A DNA stretch of 64,000 nucleotides from Armatimonadota bacterium. Its GTDB lineage: Bacteria > Armatimonadota > Fimbriimonadia > Fimbriimonadales > Fimbriimonadaceae. The notes below the pieces were generated by a model that was given only the letters and a program-made list of their open reading frames with translations, had not been told where the DNA came from and ran no database searches. Location of the stretch: contig JAFDWX010000001.1 of the NCBI GenBank assembly GCA_018268255.1, forward strand, positions 248,001-312,000, in the 5' to 3' direction. The stretch's first letter is position 1. Each line of letters begins with the position of its first letter. Below, piece by piece: positions 33,926 through 42,554 of this stretch. The position numbers and the translations under genes were made by a program.

Positions 33926-36379
33926 TTAAAGCATCGAATACGGATCGACATCCACGATCATTTGGACGCCGGGTGGAGGCTCGACGCCAAGCGCTTCCCG
34001 AACCTTGGCAGCCGATTGGCCCACGGGAATTTTCACAAGCACATGATCGCGCCACTGGGAGTTCAAGCGTTCCAAAGCACAGTCCACAGGCCCCAACACC
34101 AACCATTCATCAGAGAGCGCGCGGATTTTCATCGCCGTGGCTTCTGCAAATCGCCGCATGACGGGTCGATTCTCACCGGAAAAAACCAAGTTGACCAATT
34201 GCGAAAACGGAGGATAGTGCGCCCATCGCCGTTCCTCGATCATCGACTGGTAGAACCGTTCGTAATCATGTTCGGCAGCGCACTCGACCGCCACATGGTG
34301 CGGATTCATAGTCTGGATGACCACCTCACCCGCGTGCTCGCTCCGGCCAGCGCGGCCCGCAACTTGCGAAAGTAATTGGAATGTTCTTTCGCTCGCCCGG
34401 AAATCCGGTAGGTTCAGGCTGATATCCGCTGCGATGACTCCCACCACAGTCACCTTCGGAAAATCCAGGCCTTTGGCGACCATTTGGGTGCCTACCAAGA
34501 TGTCCAGCTCTTCGCCTCGGAATCCGGTTAGAATTTCCTCCAACGCGCCTTTTCGGGCAACGACGTCCCGGTCCAGTCGCGCTACCCGAGCCTGAGGAAA
34601 TTCAATGGAGACTGCTTCCTCAACCTTCTCGGCCCCTGCGCCAAATGGAGCCACTTTCTCGCCTCCGCAGGAGGCACATGTCTCGGGAGCGGCTTGCTCG
34701 TACCCACAGTGGTGGCAACGGAGTTTGCCAACCCTCTTGTGGTAGCTCAAAGTGACCGCGCAGTTTGGACAGACAAACTGGTGACCGCAATCTCGGCAGA
34801 CCAGGAACGGGGCAAAGGCTCGACGATTGAGGAACAGAATGGTCTGCTCACTCCTCTCCAGTGCAGTCTCGATTTTTTCCCTTAAGAGCGGAGAAAACAG
34901 TGACGGCCGACCCTCGCGATACAGCTCCGCAAGGTCTTGCACGTGGACGGTTGGCAACTGGGCGGAGGCGGCTCGTTTGGGTAACCGTAGGAGTTCGAAT
35001 TCCCCTTGCTGAGCTCGGAAGAAAGACTCGATACTCGGAGTCGCTGAACCCAGCACAATTGGACAAGTTGAAATTTCTGCCAGCTTGAGGGCGAGCTCTC
35101 GCGCCTGATATCGAGGGCTGTTTTCTTGCTTATAGCTCGCCTCATGTTCCTCGTCCAGCACGATCAAACCCAGATTGGCAAGCGGAGAAAAAAGGGCACT
35201 GCGGGCTCCTAAGACGATGGGAGCTTCCCCACTCGCGATCCTCATCCAATTGCTGAGGCGATCTTGCGGCGAAAGGTTGGAGTGCAAGACAGCTACTTGG
35301 GAACCGAAACGAGAACGCAGTTGACCGATGACCTGTGCTGTCAATGCGATTTCGGGCACCAGAAACAGAATCTGGCGACCCGATTTGAGCGCAGCCTCTG
35401 CCGAGCGCAAGAAAACTTCCGTTTTCCCACTGCCGGTCACCCCATACAGCAAAAACTTCGTTGTCTGGTGCGCTTGAACTGCATGGACTATGGACGTGAT
35501 CGCTGCGGCTTGGTCCTGGTTCGGGTCCGGTGCTTGGACTCTGCGTGATACCAATTCATCGACTTGCTGGAGCAGCCCTGCCGTGACCAAAGCCCCCACC
35601 GTGGCATCGCTCACCCCCGCCATGGCTTTGATTTCGTGAGCGCTAAAACTGGTGCCTTCTGCGCCTTGGAGTTCCATCAAAGTCATGGCCATGGCTGGCC
35701 GTTTCCGAGCCTTTTCTTTCAAAAAACGCTCGATGAGCTCCGAATCTGGATTGAGCCGCAACGCTCCCGCGAGTTTGCCTCTAGCGGAAGATGGCAGTAC
35801 GGAGAGAACCTCCTCGACCAGACCGAGCCTTTTGAGCGCCCTAAGCTGACGTTTTGCTCCTGCGGTGATCGGCTTTTGCTTCGATTCCGTAAGTCCGTTT
35901 TCGAGGTCTCGCAAGGTGCGAAGAGTTTCGAGTTGGGCGGGCGGCAATGTGGCTGCCTCCACGCAATCTGCGGCCCCCGTTAGCTTCCAGCGGGTTACAA
36001 GTCGATCACGGAGCCCCGGAGGCATCACGAGTCCAACGCATTCGGCGAGGGAGCAAAGTGTGGACTCAGCCGTGAGATGAAGCAGTTCCATGACCGGAGC
36101 GGGTATAGCCGCACCTTCGATCTTGCCCACGACAGGCTTGAGTGAACTTGCCGGAAAGCCGAGTTCGACTTCGGAAACTTCACGCTGGCCGATCACCAAG
36201 CCAACTACCGTGCGAGGTCCGAGTGGCGCCACCACCAGATCGCCAATGGAAACGCCTTCCACCGCGCCGTAAGTATAGGGATCTTGCTTTCCTGCAACGC
36301 GGACATCGAAAACCACATCCAGCACCTGCAAACCAGGTTGCGAGACCACAGCCATGCTTGCGGTGGCGCGAGTTTCCAT
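33926..36379 (-). CDS. priA: Primosomal replication-restart helicase PriA
   Basis: The 817-residue protein has the PriA architecture: N-terminal 3'-DNA-binding domain (YTYGAVEGVSIGDLVVAPLG), helicase core with Walker A GVTGSGKTE near 313, DEEH box (VLDEEHEASYKQ), and eight zinc-binding cysteines in CRDCGHQFVCPNC and CHHCGYEQAAPETCASC near 530-575. Motifs VGTQMVAKGLDFP and QVAGRAGR complete the core. PriA reloads the replicative helicase at stalled forks. It begins only six bases after the stop of the transporter fusion gene, so it may be expressed from that promoter. Confidence 0.95.
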   Translation of the reverse strand: METRATASMAVVSQPGLQVLDVVFDVRVAGKQDPYTYGAVEGVSIGDLVVAPLGPRTVVGLVIGQREVSEVELGFPASSLKPVVGKIEGAAIPAPVMELLHLTAESTLCSLAECVGLVMPPGLRDRLVTRWKLTGAADCVEAATLPPAQLETLRTLRDLENGLTESKQKPITAGAKRQLRALKRLGLVEEVLSVLPSSARGKLAGALRLNPDSELIERFLKEKARKRPAMAMTLMELQGAEGTSFSAHEIKAMAGVSDATVGALVTAGLLQQVDELVSRRVQAPDPNQDQAAAITSIVHAVQAHQTTKFLLYGVTGSGKTEVFLRSAEAALKSGRQILFLVPEIALTAQVIGQLRSRFGSQVAVLHSNLSPQDRLSNWMRIASGEAPIVLGARSALFSPLANLGLIVLDEEHEASYKQENSPRYQARELALKLAEISTCPIVLGSATPSIESFFRAQQGEFELLRLPKRAASAQLPTVHVQDLAELYREGRPSLFSPLLREKIETALERSEQTILFLNRRAFAPFLVCRDCGHQFVCPNCAVTLSYHKRVGKLRCHHCGYEQAAPETCASCGGEKVAPFGAGAEKVEEAVSIEFPQARVARLDRDVVARKGALEEILTGFRGEELDILVGTQMVAKGLDFPKVTVVGVIAADISLNLPDFRASERTFQLLSQVAGRAGRSEHAGEVVIQTMNPHHVAVECAAEHDYERFYQSMIEERRWAHYPPFSQLVNLVFSGENRPVMRRFAEATAMKIRALSDEWLVLGPVDCALERLNSQWRDHVLVKIPVGQSAAKVREALGVEPPPGVQMIVDVDPYSML

Positions 36380-36385
36380 GAACCT

Positions 36386-38797
36386 CTATAGTTTGGCGGT
36401 TGAGAACCGCATTTTGAGCAAGCTTCGGATTTGGATGAGGGTGAAACCGATCAAAATGGCGCCCATCACCCACGCGGCAGCCGTAGCGTAACCGAACTTA
36501 AGGAACATAAACGCGTTTTTCCAGATCTCCAGCCCGAGAGTGTTCGTCGCATCCAGCGGACCACCGAACGTCAGGACAAAAATATTCTCGGTGGCTTTGA
36601 ATCCCGCGATGAAGACCCCCAGCAGGTTGATCAGGACAAGGGGCTTGATGCCAGGCAAGGTGATGTACAGGATTTTGTGGATCCAATTTGCGCCGTCCAA
36701 ATCCGCCGCTTCGTAGCGCTCCTGGGGCACGTTTTTCAGCGCAGCAAGGTAAAGGATAGACCCTGGTCCAGCCCCAGCCCAGATTCCAGGCAGGACCACT
36801 GCGAGCATCGCAAGGGTCGGATCTCCCAACCAGTCATGGGTCAGGTTGATCGGTGCCCACCCAACTGCCTTAACGAGAGGATTGACCAAATTGATGAACG
36901 GAGCCAAGATCACATTGAGAAGGCCCTGCTCCGTCTTATCGTAAAACTGCCGCCACAAGAAAGCAATGACGATGGGCGAGGTCATCGCAGGCAGATAGAA
37001 CACGGTGCGGAAAAACACCTTGCCACGCGGGATCTCGTTGAGCATCAGAGCCAGGATGATGGGCATAAAGAAACCGATCAGGAGCGAGAGTCCAACATAC
37101 ACAAAGCTGTTCATCAGCGATTTGTAGAAGATCGGAGATGTGAAGACTTGAATGAAATTATCAAGACCGACCCATCGTTCGCCCTTGATAATCTTGTAGT
37201 CCTGAAAAGCAATTTGAAGGCCTCGTGCGAGCGGATAGTACGCCCACACCAGCAGACTCGCCACCGCCGGTGCCAAGCACAAAGCGATAAATCCGTAGAT
37301 GCGCGCCTTGGAAGACCCTGCGATTAGGCGTTCTTCCACCACTTGGCGGTTTCGGACTGCCCGGAAGATCTGCCATCCCGCAAAAACTCCGGCAACCAGA
37401 ACAAATCCGGTCAGGATGCCGATTGCCCAGGCTCGTTCTCGCGCCACCACATCCGGCGGTTTGTAGCCCAGCAACTTCTCGTCCATCTCGGTTTGGGCCT
37501 GCTTAAGTATCTCGATCGCCGGTGTGTTCGGGTCGAGGCGTGCCTTGTCCAACGCATTGTCGAGGACGGTGTACACCTGTTGGCAGTTTCTTCCGTAGGG
37601 TTCCGGGTGGCCATTCTTGAACAACTCGCGATTGGCTTTGACATACGTCGGATCCACCTGAGCGACCAAGTCCTTGAATCCGAATTTCTCGAGATAGAGC
37701 GGATTGACGAGGTTCGCCATTCCCATCTCAACAAAGCGCTGGGTATTCACGCGGGCCGCTTCTTCGCCCGCGAAGAACTGGATGAACTTCCAACAAGCCT
37801 CAAGCTTCTTGGGATCCTTAATCGTGGCATTGATTGCCCAAGAGCCTGCATTGATCTCGTTGCTGCTGCCTCCGGGGCCTGCGGGCATGGCGGCGCATCC
37901 GATAAGCGACGGAGGAAGGTCATTGGCGGTCGCCAGCACCACGTCGTTGGTGTAGGCGAACCACATGCTCACCTTGCCTTGGCGAATATCACCTGGATAA
38001 TCCACGGAGATCTTGGCGGCAGGGCCATAGATTTTCCCATCTTTGCCCTTCCATTTTTCGTTGACCAGTCTTCGGAAGAAGTCAACGGCTTTTGCCGCTT
38101 GCGGCGTACCCAGCTTGCTCTTCCAAACACCAGTCTCCGTGGGTCCGACAACTTCGCCACCGGCTTGGTAAACGAAGTTGCTCCAGAGGTATCCCGGTGG
38201 GTTGCTGAATGCGAACCCAGCTCGATTGGGGTCGCTTTCAACAATGCGCTTGCAGTACTCCAGAAGTTCATCCCAAGTCTTCGGCGGCTTCTGGGGGTCC
38301 AATCCAGCCTCGCTCAGATGGTCCTTGCGGTAGTACAGACCTAAGGCTACTTGGAACCACGGAATCGCATAAATGTGCCCGTCGTAACTCTTGATGACAT
38401 CGAGGATGATGGGATTCGCCCTATCCAGAACCTTCGGATCGCGGGCGACAAAATCATCCAGCGGACGACAAAAGCCCTGATCGATGAAGTTGTAGTACTG
38501 GCGGAAGTTGACGTAGAAAATATCCGGTGCATTGGCTCCGGCCATAGACATCAAGAACAATGAGTCGGCCTGCTGGCCAACCAGTTCCAACCCCCCCGCG
38601 TTCATGACCCGGACGTCGGGGTTCTGCCTTTGAAACTCCTCGAATACGGCTCTACGAGCCAACGAGCGTGGGTCGGTAGCTTCCTTTGGCGGGATGCCAT
38701 ACCCCGGCCCACCCATCATCCGGATGATCGTTTGCTCGGGACAAGCGAAAGCGGCTAGGCCGAAAACCAGTATGCATAGCCAAACCGAGCGAAGCAC
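36386..38797 (-). CDS. Fused ABC sugar-binding protein and MalF-type permease
   Basis: The 803-residue product joins two transporter parts. After a signal-like helix (WLCILVFGLAAFAC), residues ~25-450 form an extracellular solute-binding protein of the sugar type (NPDVRVMNAGG, DGHIYAIPWFQVALGLYYRKD, SWAINATIKDPKKLEACWKFI). A helix at ~467-490 and a linker lead to a six-helix MalF-like permease (~510-800) with the EAA loop YEAADLDGANWIHKILYITLPGI that contacts the ATPase. The GTG start has no clear Shine-Dalgarno. No MalG-type permease or MalK-type ATPase follows; priA is next. The frame is continuous, with no sign of a sequencing join. Confidence 0.9.
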   Translation of the reverse strand: MLRSVWLCILVFGLAAFACPEQTIIRMMGGPGYGIPPKEATDPRSLARRAVFEEFQRQNPDVRVMNAGGLELVGQQADSLFLMSMAGANAPDIFYVNFRQYYNFIDQGFCRPLDDFVARDPKVLDRANPIILDVIKSYDGHIYAIPWFQVALGLYYRKDHLSEAGLDPQKPPKTWDELLEYCKRIVESDPNRAGFAFSNPPGYLWSNFVYQAGGEVVGPTETGVWKSKLGTPQAAKAVDFFRRLVNEKWKGKDGKIYGPAAKISVDYPGDIRQGKVSMWFAYTNDVVLATANDLPPSLIGCAAMPAGPGGSSNEINAGSWAINATIKDPKKLEACWKFIQFFAGEEAARVNTQRFVEMGMANLVNPLYLEKFGFKDLVAQVDPTYVKANRELFKNGHPEPYGRNCQQVYTVLDNALDKARLDPNTPAIEILKQAQTEMDEKLLGYKPPDVVARERAWAIGILTGFVLVAGVFAGWQIFRAVRNRQVVEERLIAGSSKARIYGFIALCLAPAVASLLVWAYYPLARGLQIAFQDYKIIKGERWVGLDNFIQVFTSPIFYKSLMNSFVYVGLSLLIGFFMPIILALMLNEIPRGKVFFRTVFYLPAMTSPIVIAFLWRQFYDKTEQGLLNVILAPFINLVNPLVKAVGWAPINLTHDWLGDPTLAMLAVVLPGIWAGAGPGSILYLAALKNVPQERYEAADLDGANWIHKILYITLPGIKPLVLINLLGVFIAGFKATENIFVLTFGGPLDATNTLGLEIWKNAFMFLKFGYATAAAWVMGAILIGFTLIQIRSLLKMRFSTAKL

Positions 38798-38851
38798 GGT
38801 TCATAGTAGCAAATCTGGTGCGTGCAGAGTCACTCTCAAATGGTGGTTGGC

Positions 38852-38868
38852 TCACAAGATTTTTGTGA
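38852..38868. promoter_or_regulatory. Inverted repeat upstream of the transporter fusion
   Basis: TCACAA and TTGTGA form a 6-5-6 inverted repeat 55 bases upstream of the transporter start. Its orientation is opposite to a CRP site. It is an operator candidate only. Confidence 0.35.
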
Positions 38869-38882
38869 ATGGCAGTTGATGC

Positions 38883-38912
38883 GATGTTGGTAACATCAAG
38901 TTGAAAGTCAAC
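38883..38912. promoter_or_regulatory. Two adjacent small inverted repeats between the transporter fusion and recA
   Basis: GATGTT-GGT-AACATC (38883-38897) is followed after two bases by GTTGA-AAG-TCAAC (38900-38912). Both have 3-base centres, as expected for two dimer sites. They lie between divergent genes and could serve either. Confidence 0.35.
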
Positions 38913-38943
38913 CATTTTCCAGCACCCGTAGAAAATGTTGTTG

Positions 38944-38961
38944 TATACTAGACATATGTTC
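38944..38961 (+). promoter_or_regulatory. recA promoter -10 box with an abutting LexA-like operator
   Basis: TATACT (38944-38949) is a good -10 hexamer. It abuts AGACATATGTTC (38950-38961), which matches 10 of 12 bases of GAACATATGTTC, a core seen in Gram-positive LexA boxes. A repressor there would block RNA polymerase, as expected for SOS control of recA. No convincing -35 was found, and LexA specificity in this phylum is not known to me. Confidence 0.45.
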
Positions 38962-39009
38962 CACTGTAGCGGTAAAGTGGAGTCAAAATACGTGGACTAG
39001 AGGAAACTT

Positions 39010-40080
39010 GTGGCAGTAGAAAAAGCAACCCCAGCCGATCGCGAACGAGCATTGGATCTCGCGCTCTCTCAACTTGAAAAGCAATTCGGGAAGGGCGCGA
39101 TCATGCGTCTCGGATCGGGCGAGCGTGAGCCAATCGAGGCAATCTCAACTGGATCACTGAGCCTTGATATGGCCCTGGGCATCGGCGGATTACCCCGAGG
39201 TCGCGTCATCGAAATTTATGGCGGCGAATCCAGCGGTAAAACCACCCTTGCCCTTCATTGCGTGGCAGAGGCGCAGAAAAATGGCGGTCTCGCTCTCTAC
39301 GTCGATGCGGAACATGCGCTCGATGTCGAATACGCCCGGGCACTGGGCGTTGATATCGACCGGCTCTATATCAGCCAGCCGACGAGCGGTGAAGAAGCTC
39401 TTGAGATTGTGGACTCTATCGTAAGCTCCGGTGCCGTCGATATTGTCGTTCTCGACTCGGTGGCTGCGTTGGTTCCGCGAGCGGAAATCGAGGGTGAGAT
39501 GGGCGACAGCCACGTGGGTTTACAGGCTCGAATGATGTCGCAGTCGCTCCGCAAACTGGGCGGTTCAATCAACAAGAGCAAAACATGTGCGATCTTCATC
39601 AATCAGCTGCGCGAGAAGATCGGCGTGATGTATGGCAACCCCGAGACAACGCCTGGTGGCCGCGCGCTCAAGTTTTGGGCGAGTGTGCGATTAGAGGTTC
39701 GAAAGGCCGATGCCATCAAGGTGGGCACGGATCAAATCGGTTCGCGCACGAAAGTGAAGGTTGTGAAGAACAAGGTCGCTCCGCCGTTCAAGCAAACTGA
39801 GTTCGATGTCATTTTCGGCAAGGGCATCAGCAAGTCTGGAGACCTTTTGGACGTTGCTGTGGCGCGAAACATTATCGGAAAAGCTGGCACCTACTTCAAC
39901 TATGGGGAGACTCGTTTAGGGCAAGGACGCGACAATGCTCGCAATTTCCTAGACTCCAATCCAGCGATTTTCAAGGAAATAGATGACAAAGTCCGGGCGA
40001 TGTTCGCTGCGGAGCGAGCCAGCGCCCTGGTGAGCGCCCCAGTCGATAAGGACGACGAGGAAGAGCCTCTGGACCAATGA
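39010..40080 (+). CDS. recA: Recombinase RecA
   Basis: The 356-residue protein follows RecA closely: [22 protein letters not shown], Walker [10 protein letters not shown] (72-80), catalytic Glu region YVDAEHALD, Walker [16 protein letters not shown], the DNA-binding loop with [17 protein letters not shown], and [15 protein letters not shown]. RecA forms filaments on single-stranded DNA, drives strand exchange and triggers the SOS response. GTG at 39010 follows AGAGGAAAC. The acidic tail ends DDEEEPLDQ. Its stop overlaps recX by four bases, giving a recA-recX-rny-ymdB run. Confidence 0.98.
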   Translation: MAVEKATPADRERALDLALSQLEKQFGKGAIMRLGSGEREPIEAISTGSLSLDMALGIGGLPRGRVIEIYGGESSGKTTLALHCVAEAQKNGGLALYVDAEHALDVEYARALGVDIDRLYISQPTSGEEALEIVDSIVSSGAVDIVVLDSVAALVPRAEIEGEMGDSHVGLQARMMSQSLRKLGGSINKSKTCAIFINQLREKIGVMYGNPETTPGGRALKFWASVRLEVRKADAIKVGTDQIGSRTKVKVVKNKVAPPFKQTEFDVIFGKGISKSGDLLDVAVARNIIGKAGTYFNYGETRLGQGRDNARNFLDSNPAIFKEIDDKVRAMFAAERASALVSAPVDKDDEEEPLDQ

Positions 40081-40523
40081 CGTGGTCCGGCGACCAGAGC
40101 AACGCTCTCGCCCTCGCCCTTAAGAAGCTCCAATCGGGCGACCGATTGGAGCAGGAAATCAGGGACCTCCTCGCCACGGAGAACTTTTCGGAAGATGTTC
40201 AAAACGAGGTGATCAGTTCTCTCCAGAACTGGTCGCTCCTTAATGATTCGCGCACTGCTGGCAATCGGACCGAAATCCTCCAACGCCGCGGATACGGCAA
40301 GCTGAAAATCCTGGAGGACCTTGAGCGTCGAGGCGCCCCGCCAGACGTGCTCGCATCCGTCGACTCGCTTTGCGAGCCGGACGTGGAGGTTGAAACTGCC
40401 AGGAAAGCTCTCTCAGGAAAAAATCGTAGCAAAATTCAGGCTGCTAGGTTTCTTGCCTCTAGGGGCTTCGAACAGGAAGTCATTGAGCAAGTGATCGAAA
40501 ATCTGGAGTCATACTCCGAGTAG
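40077..40523 (+). CDS. recX: RecX-family modulator of RecA
   Basis: The 148-residue protein shows the RecX pattern of three-helix repeats: [23 protein letters not shown], then [23 protein letters not shown] and [26 protein letters not shown]. RecX binds RecA filaments and limits their growth and ATPase. It starts in the ATGA overlap with recA, the classic arrangement. Identity to well-known RecX proteins looks modest, so position adds much to this call. Confidence 0.88.
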   Translation: MTWSGDQSNALALALKKLQSGDRLEQEIRDLLATENFSEDVQNEVISSLQNWSLLNDSRTAGNRTEILQRRGYGKLKILEDLERRGAPPDVLASVDSLCEPDVEVETARKALSGKNRSKIQAARFLASRGFEQEVIEQVIENLESYSE

Positions 40524-40527
40524 GGAG

Positions 40528-41766
40528 TTGGAATCGATCGAATCGGAAAAACTGACCGGGCTACTTCAAAATCTTCAAGACCGTTTGGCTGAGTTGGATC
40601 GGCGTGCGGCGGATTTGTCTGTCAGGGAAGAAGCTCTATTACAGCGAGAACACCAAGTGGCGAATCTCACCCAAGCTGAAGCTGAGCGAAGAGTCCTGCT
40701 TCGAGCTGCGGAGAGCCTCCAGCGCGAAATCAAACATCGAGAAGTCGAACTTGAGGCCCAGTTGGAGCACGCGGCCCGACAAAAACTCCTTACCGTGATG
40801 GAACGTCAGACGGCAGCGGTTGCCACCGAAGCCACCATGGCTGTGGTTTCCCTGCCCAACGATGAGATCAAGGGGCGCTTGATCGGACGAGACGGGCGCA
40901 ACATTCGTTCGTTCGAGCAGGTGACCGGTGTCGACCTCATCATCGACGACACGCCCGGAGTGGTCACGGTTTCCAGCTTTGACCCCGTTCGTCGCGAAAC
41001 AGCCCGGGTTGCTCTCATCAACCTCATGCTGGATGGTCGGATCCACCCGGCGCGCATCGAAGAGCTGTATGAACAGGCTCAGGCACAAATGAGTAAGAGC
41101 ATTCGAGAAGCAGGCATCGAAGCCGCGAGGGAGGCGGAGGTCCAGCTTCCGACCGCACTTATTGAAACAGTCGGCCACCTTCGTTTTCGCCAGACTTACG
41201 GACAAAACGGCCTAGCACATTCAATCGAAGTGGCCCTAATCGGCGCCTCGATCGCCGGTGAGCTTGGGTTTGATGAGTCGGACACCCGCATAGCGGGCTT
41301 TTTGCACGATATCGGAAAGGTTCTTGGACCCGAGTACGGTCCCAGCCATGCGCTTGCCGGGATGGAATTTGTCCGGCCCTTTGGATTTTCTGGCCGAGTT
41401 CTCAACGCGATTGGCGCCCACCACAACGAAATTGAGCCAACGTCTCCTGAAGCACAAATCGTGATCATTGCCGACAAACTCTCGGCCGCACGACCTGGCG
41501 CACGAAGGGGCAACCTCGAACACTACGTCACTCGCATGTCCGAATTGGAGTCAATCGCGTCGGCGTATCCAGGCGTCGATCGAGCCTTTGCGGTGCAAGC
41601 AGGCCGTGAGCTGAGGGTTTTTGTAAAACCTTTGGAGGTGAATGATGACCAGACTCGCCAAGTAGCCGAGGACCTTTCTCGCGCAATTCAAAGTCAACAC
41701 AGCTTTCCGGGATCCATCAAGGTCGTCGTTATCCGCGAATACCGGGTTCAATCCAATAGCCGATGA
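40528..41766 (+). CDS. rny: RNase Y-like endoribonuclease lacking the membrane anchor
   Basis: The 412-residue product has the RNase Y order: coiled coil (~10-95), KH domain (IKGRLIGRDGRNIRSFEQVTGVD, ~110-175) and HD domain with FLHDIGK near 257. RNase Y begins bulk mRNA decay in many bacteria and is normally tied to the membrane by an N-terminal helix. Here no hydrophobic helix precedes the coil, and the frame is closed by a stop at 40492, leaving no room for one. The TTG start directly abuts AGGGAG, so an internal start a few codons later is possible. Neighbours recA and ymdB fit the usual context. Confidence 0.88.
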   Translation: MESIESEKLTGLLQNLQDRLAELDRRAADLSVREEALLQREHQVANLTQAEAERRVLLRAAESLQREIKHREVELEAQLEHAARQKLLTVMERQTAAVATEATMAVVSLPNDEIKGRLIGRDGRNIRSFEQVTGVDLIIDDTPGVVTVSSFDPVRRETARVALINLMLDGRIHPARIEELYEQAQAQMSKSIREAGIEAAREAEVQLPTALIETVGHLRFRQTYGQNGLAHSIEVALIGASIAGELGFDESDTRIAGFLHDIGKVLGPEYGPSHALAGMEFVRPFGFSGRVLNAIGAHHNEIEPTSPEAQIVIIADKLSAARPGARRGNLEHYVTRMSELESIASAYPGVDRAFAVQAGRELRVFVKPLEVNDDQTRQVAEDLSRAIQSQHSFPGSIKVVVIREYRVQSNSR

Positions 41767-42554
41767 GCACCTACCGCATTTTGTTTTTGGGCGACATTGT
41801 GGGCAAGCCTGGCCGAAAGGCCGTTAAGGAAGGGTTGCCGAGCCTCCAAGATTCGCTCCAACCCCTATTCACCATCGTCAATGGCGAAAACTCTGCAGGC
41901 GGAGTCGGCATCACCCCAGATATCGCCGAAGAGCTTTTCCAGCAGCACGTGGACGCGATTACGCTCGGCAATCACGCCTACAATAAGCGTGATATCTACT
42001 CCTATCTGGACCTGAACAAGCCCATCGTGCGGCCCGAAAACGTCCCGGAATCGTGTCCCGGCAGGGGACATACATCCGTTACCAAGGATGGAATCGAACT
42101 GATGGTCATCAATATCTGCGGGAGAGTATTCCTGGATGGATATGATGATCCCTTCGCCTGTATCGACCGTGTATTGGCCCAAGCGCGGACCCCACATATC
42201 CTCTTGGATTTTCACGCCGAAGCAACGAGCGAGAAAATTGCCATGGGTTATTACCTTGAGGGCCGCGTAACAGCGGTACTCGGAACCCATACCCACGTGA
42301 CAACTGCCGACGAAACCATTCTGGAAGGTGGCACAGCTTACATTACCGACGTAGGCATGTGCGGACCGGTTAACAGCGTGCTGGGGATGGATCGAACGAT
42401 CATTTTGGAGCGATTTAGGACGACACTTCCTGCTCGATTTGAGGTTGCTAACGAATCTGGTGTAATCTCTGCGGTTGTAATAGACGTCCGAAAGGATACA
42501 GGACGCGCCGAATCCATCGAGCGTGTTCGCTTTAGTACGGCAGGAACGCTATGA
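41763..42554 (+). CDS. YmdB-family metallophosphoesterase
   Basis: The 263-residue protein has the metal-ligand motifs of the TIGR00282/YmdB family: FLGDIVGKPGR, VNGENSAGGVGIT, TLGNHAYNKRDI, LDFHAEATSEK and GTHTHV, spaced as in the Bacillus protein. YmdB is a 2',3'-cyclic-nucleotide phosphodiesterase that affects biofilm and mRNA turnover and is genetically linked to RNase Y. The usual HTWD or HVWD is changed to HAYN in the third motif. It overlaps rny by four bases (ATGA) and the next gene likewise. Confidence 0.92.
   Translation: MSTYRILFLGDIVGKPGRKAVKEGLPSLQDSLQPLFTIVNGENSAGGVGITPDIAEELFQQHVDAITLGNHAYNKRDIYSYLDLNKPIVRPENVPESCPGRGHTSVTKDGIELMVINICGRVFLDGYDDPFACIDRVLAQARTPHILLDFHAEATSEKIAMGYYLEGRVTAVLGTHTHVTTADETILEGGTAYITDVGMCGPVNSVLGMDRTIILERFRTTLPARFEVANESGVISAVVIDVRKDTGRAESIERVRFSTAGTL

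Noticed and set aside
36431-38344. Two long plus-strand frames (298 and 333 codons)
   Set aside because: Both are antisense to the fused transporter gene, which has strong family motifs along its whole length.
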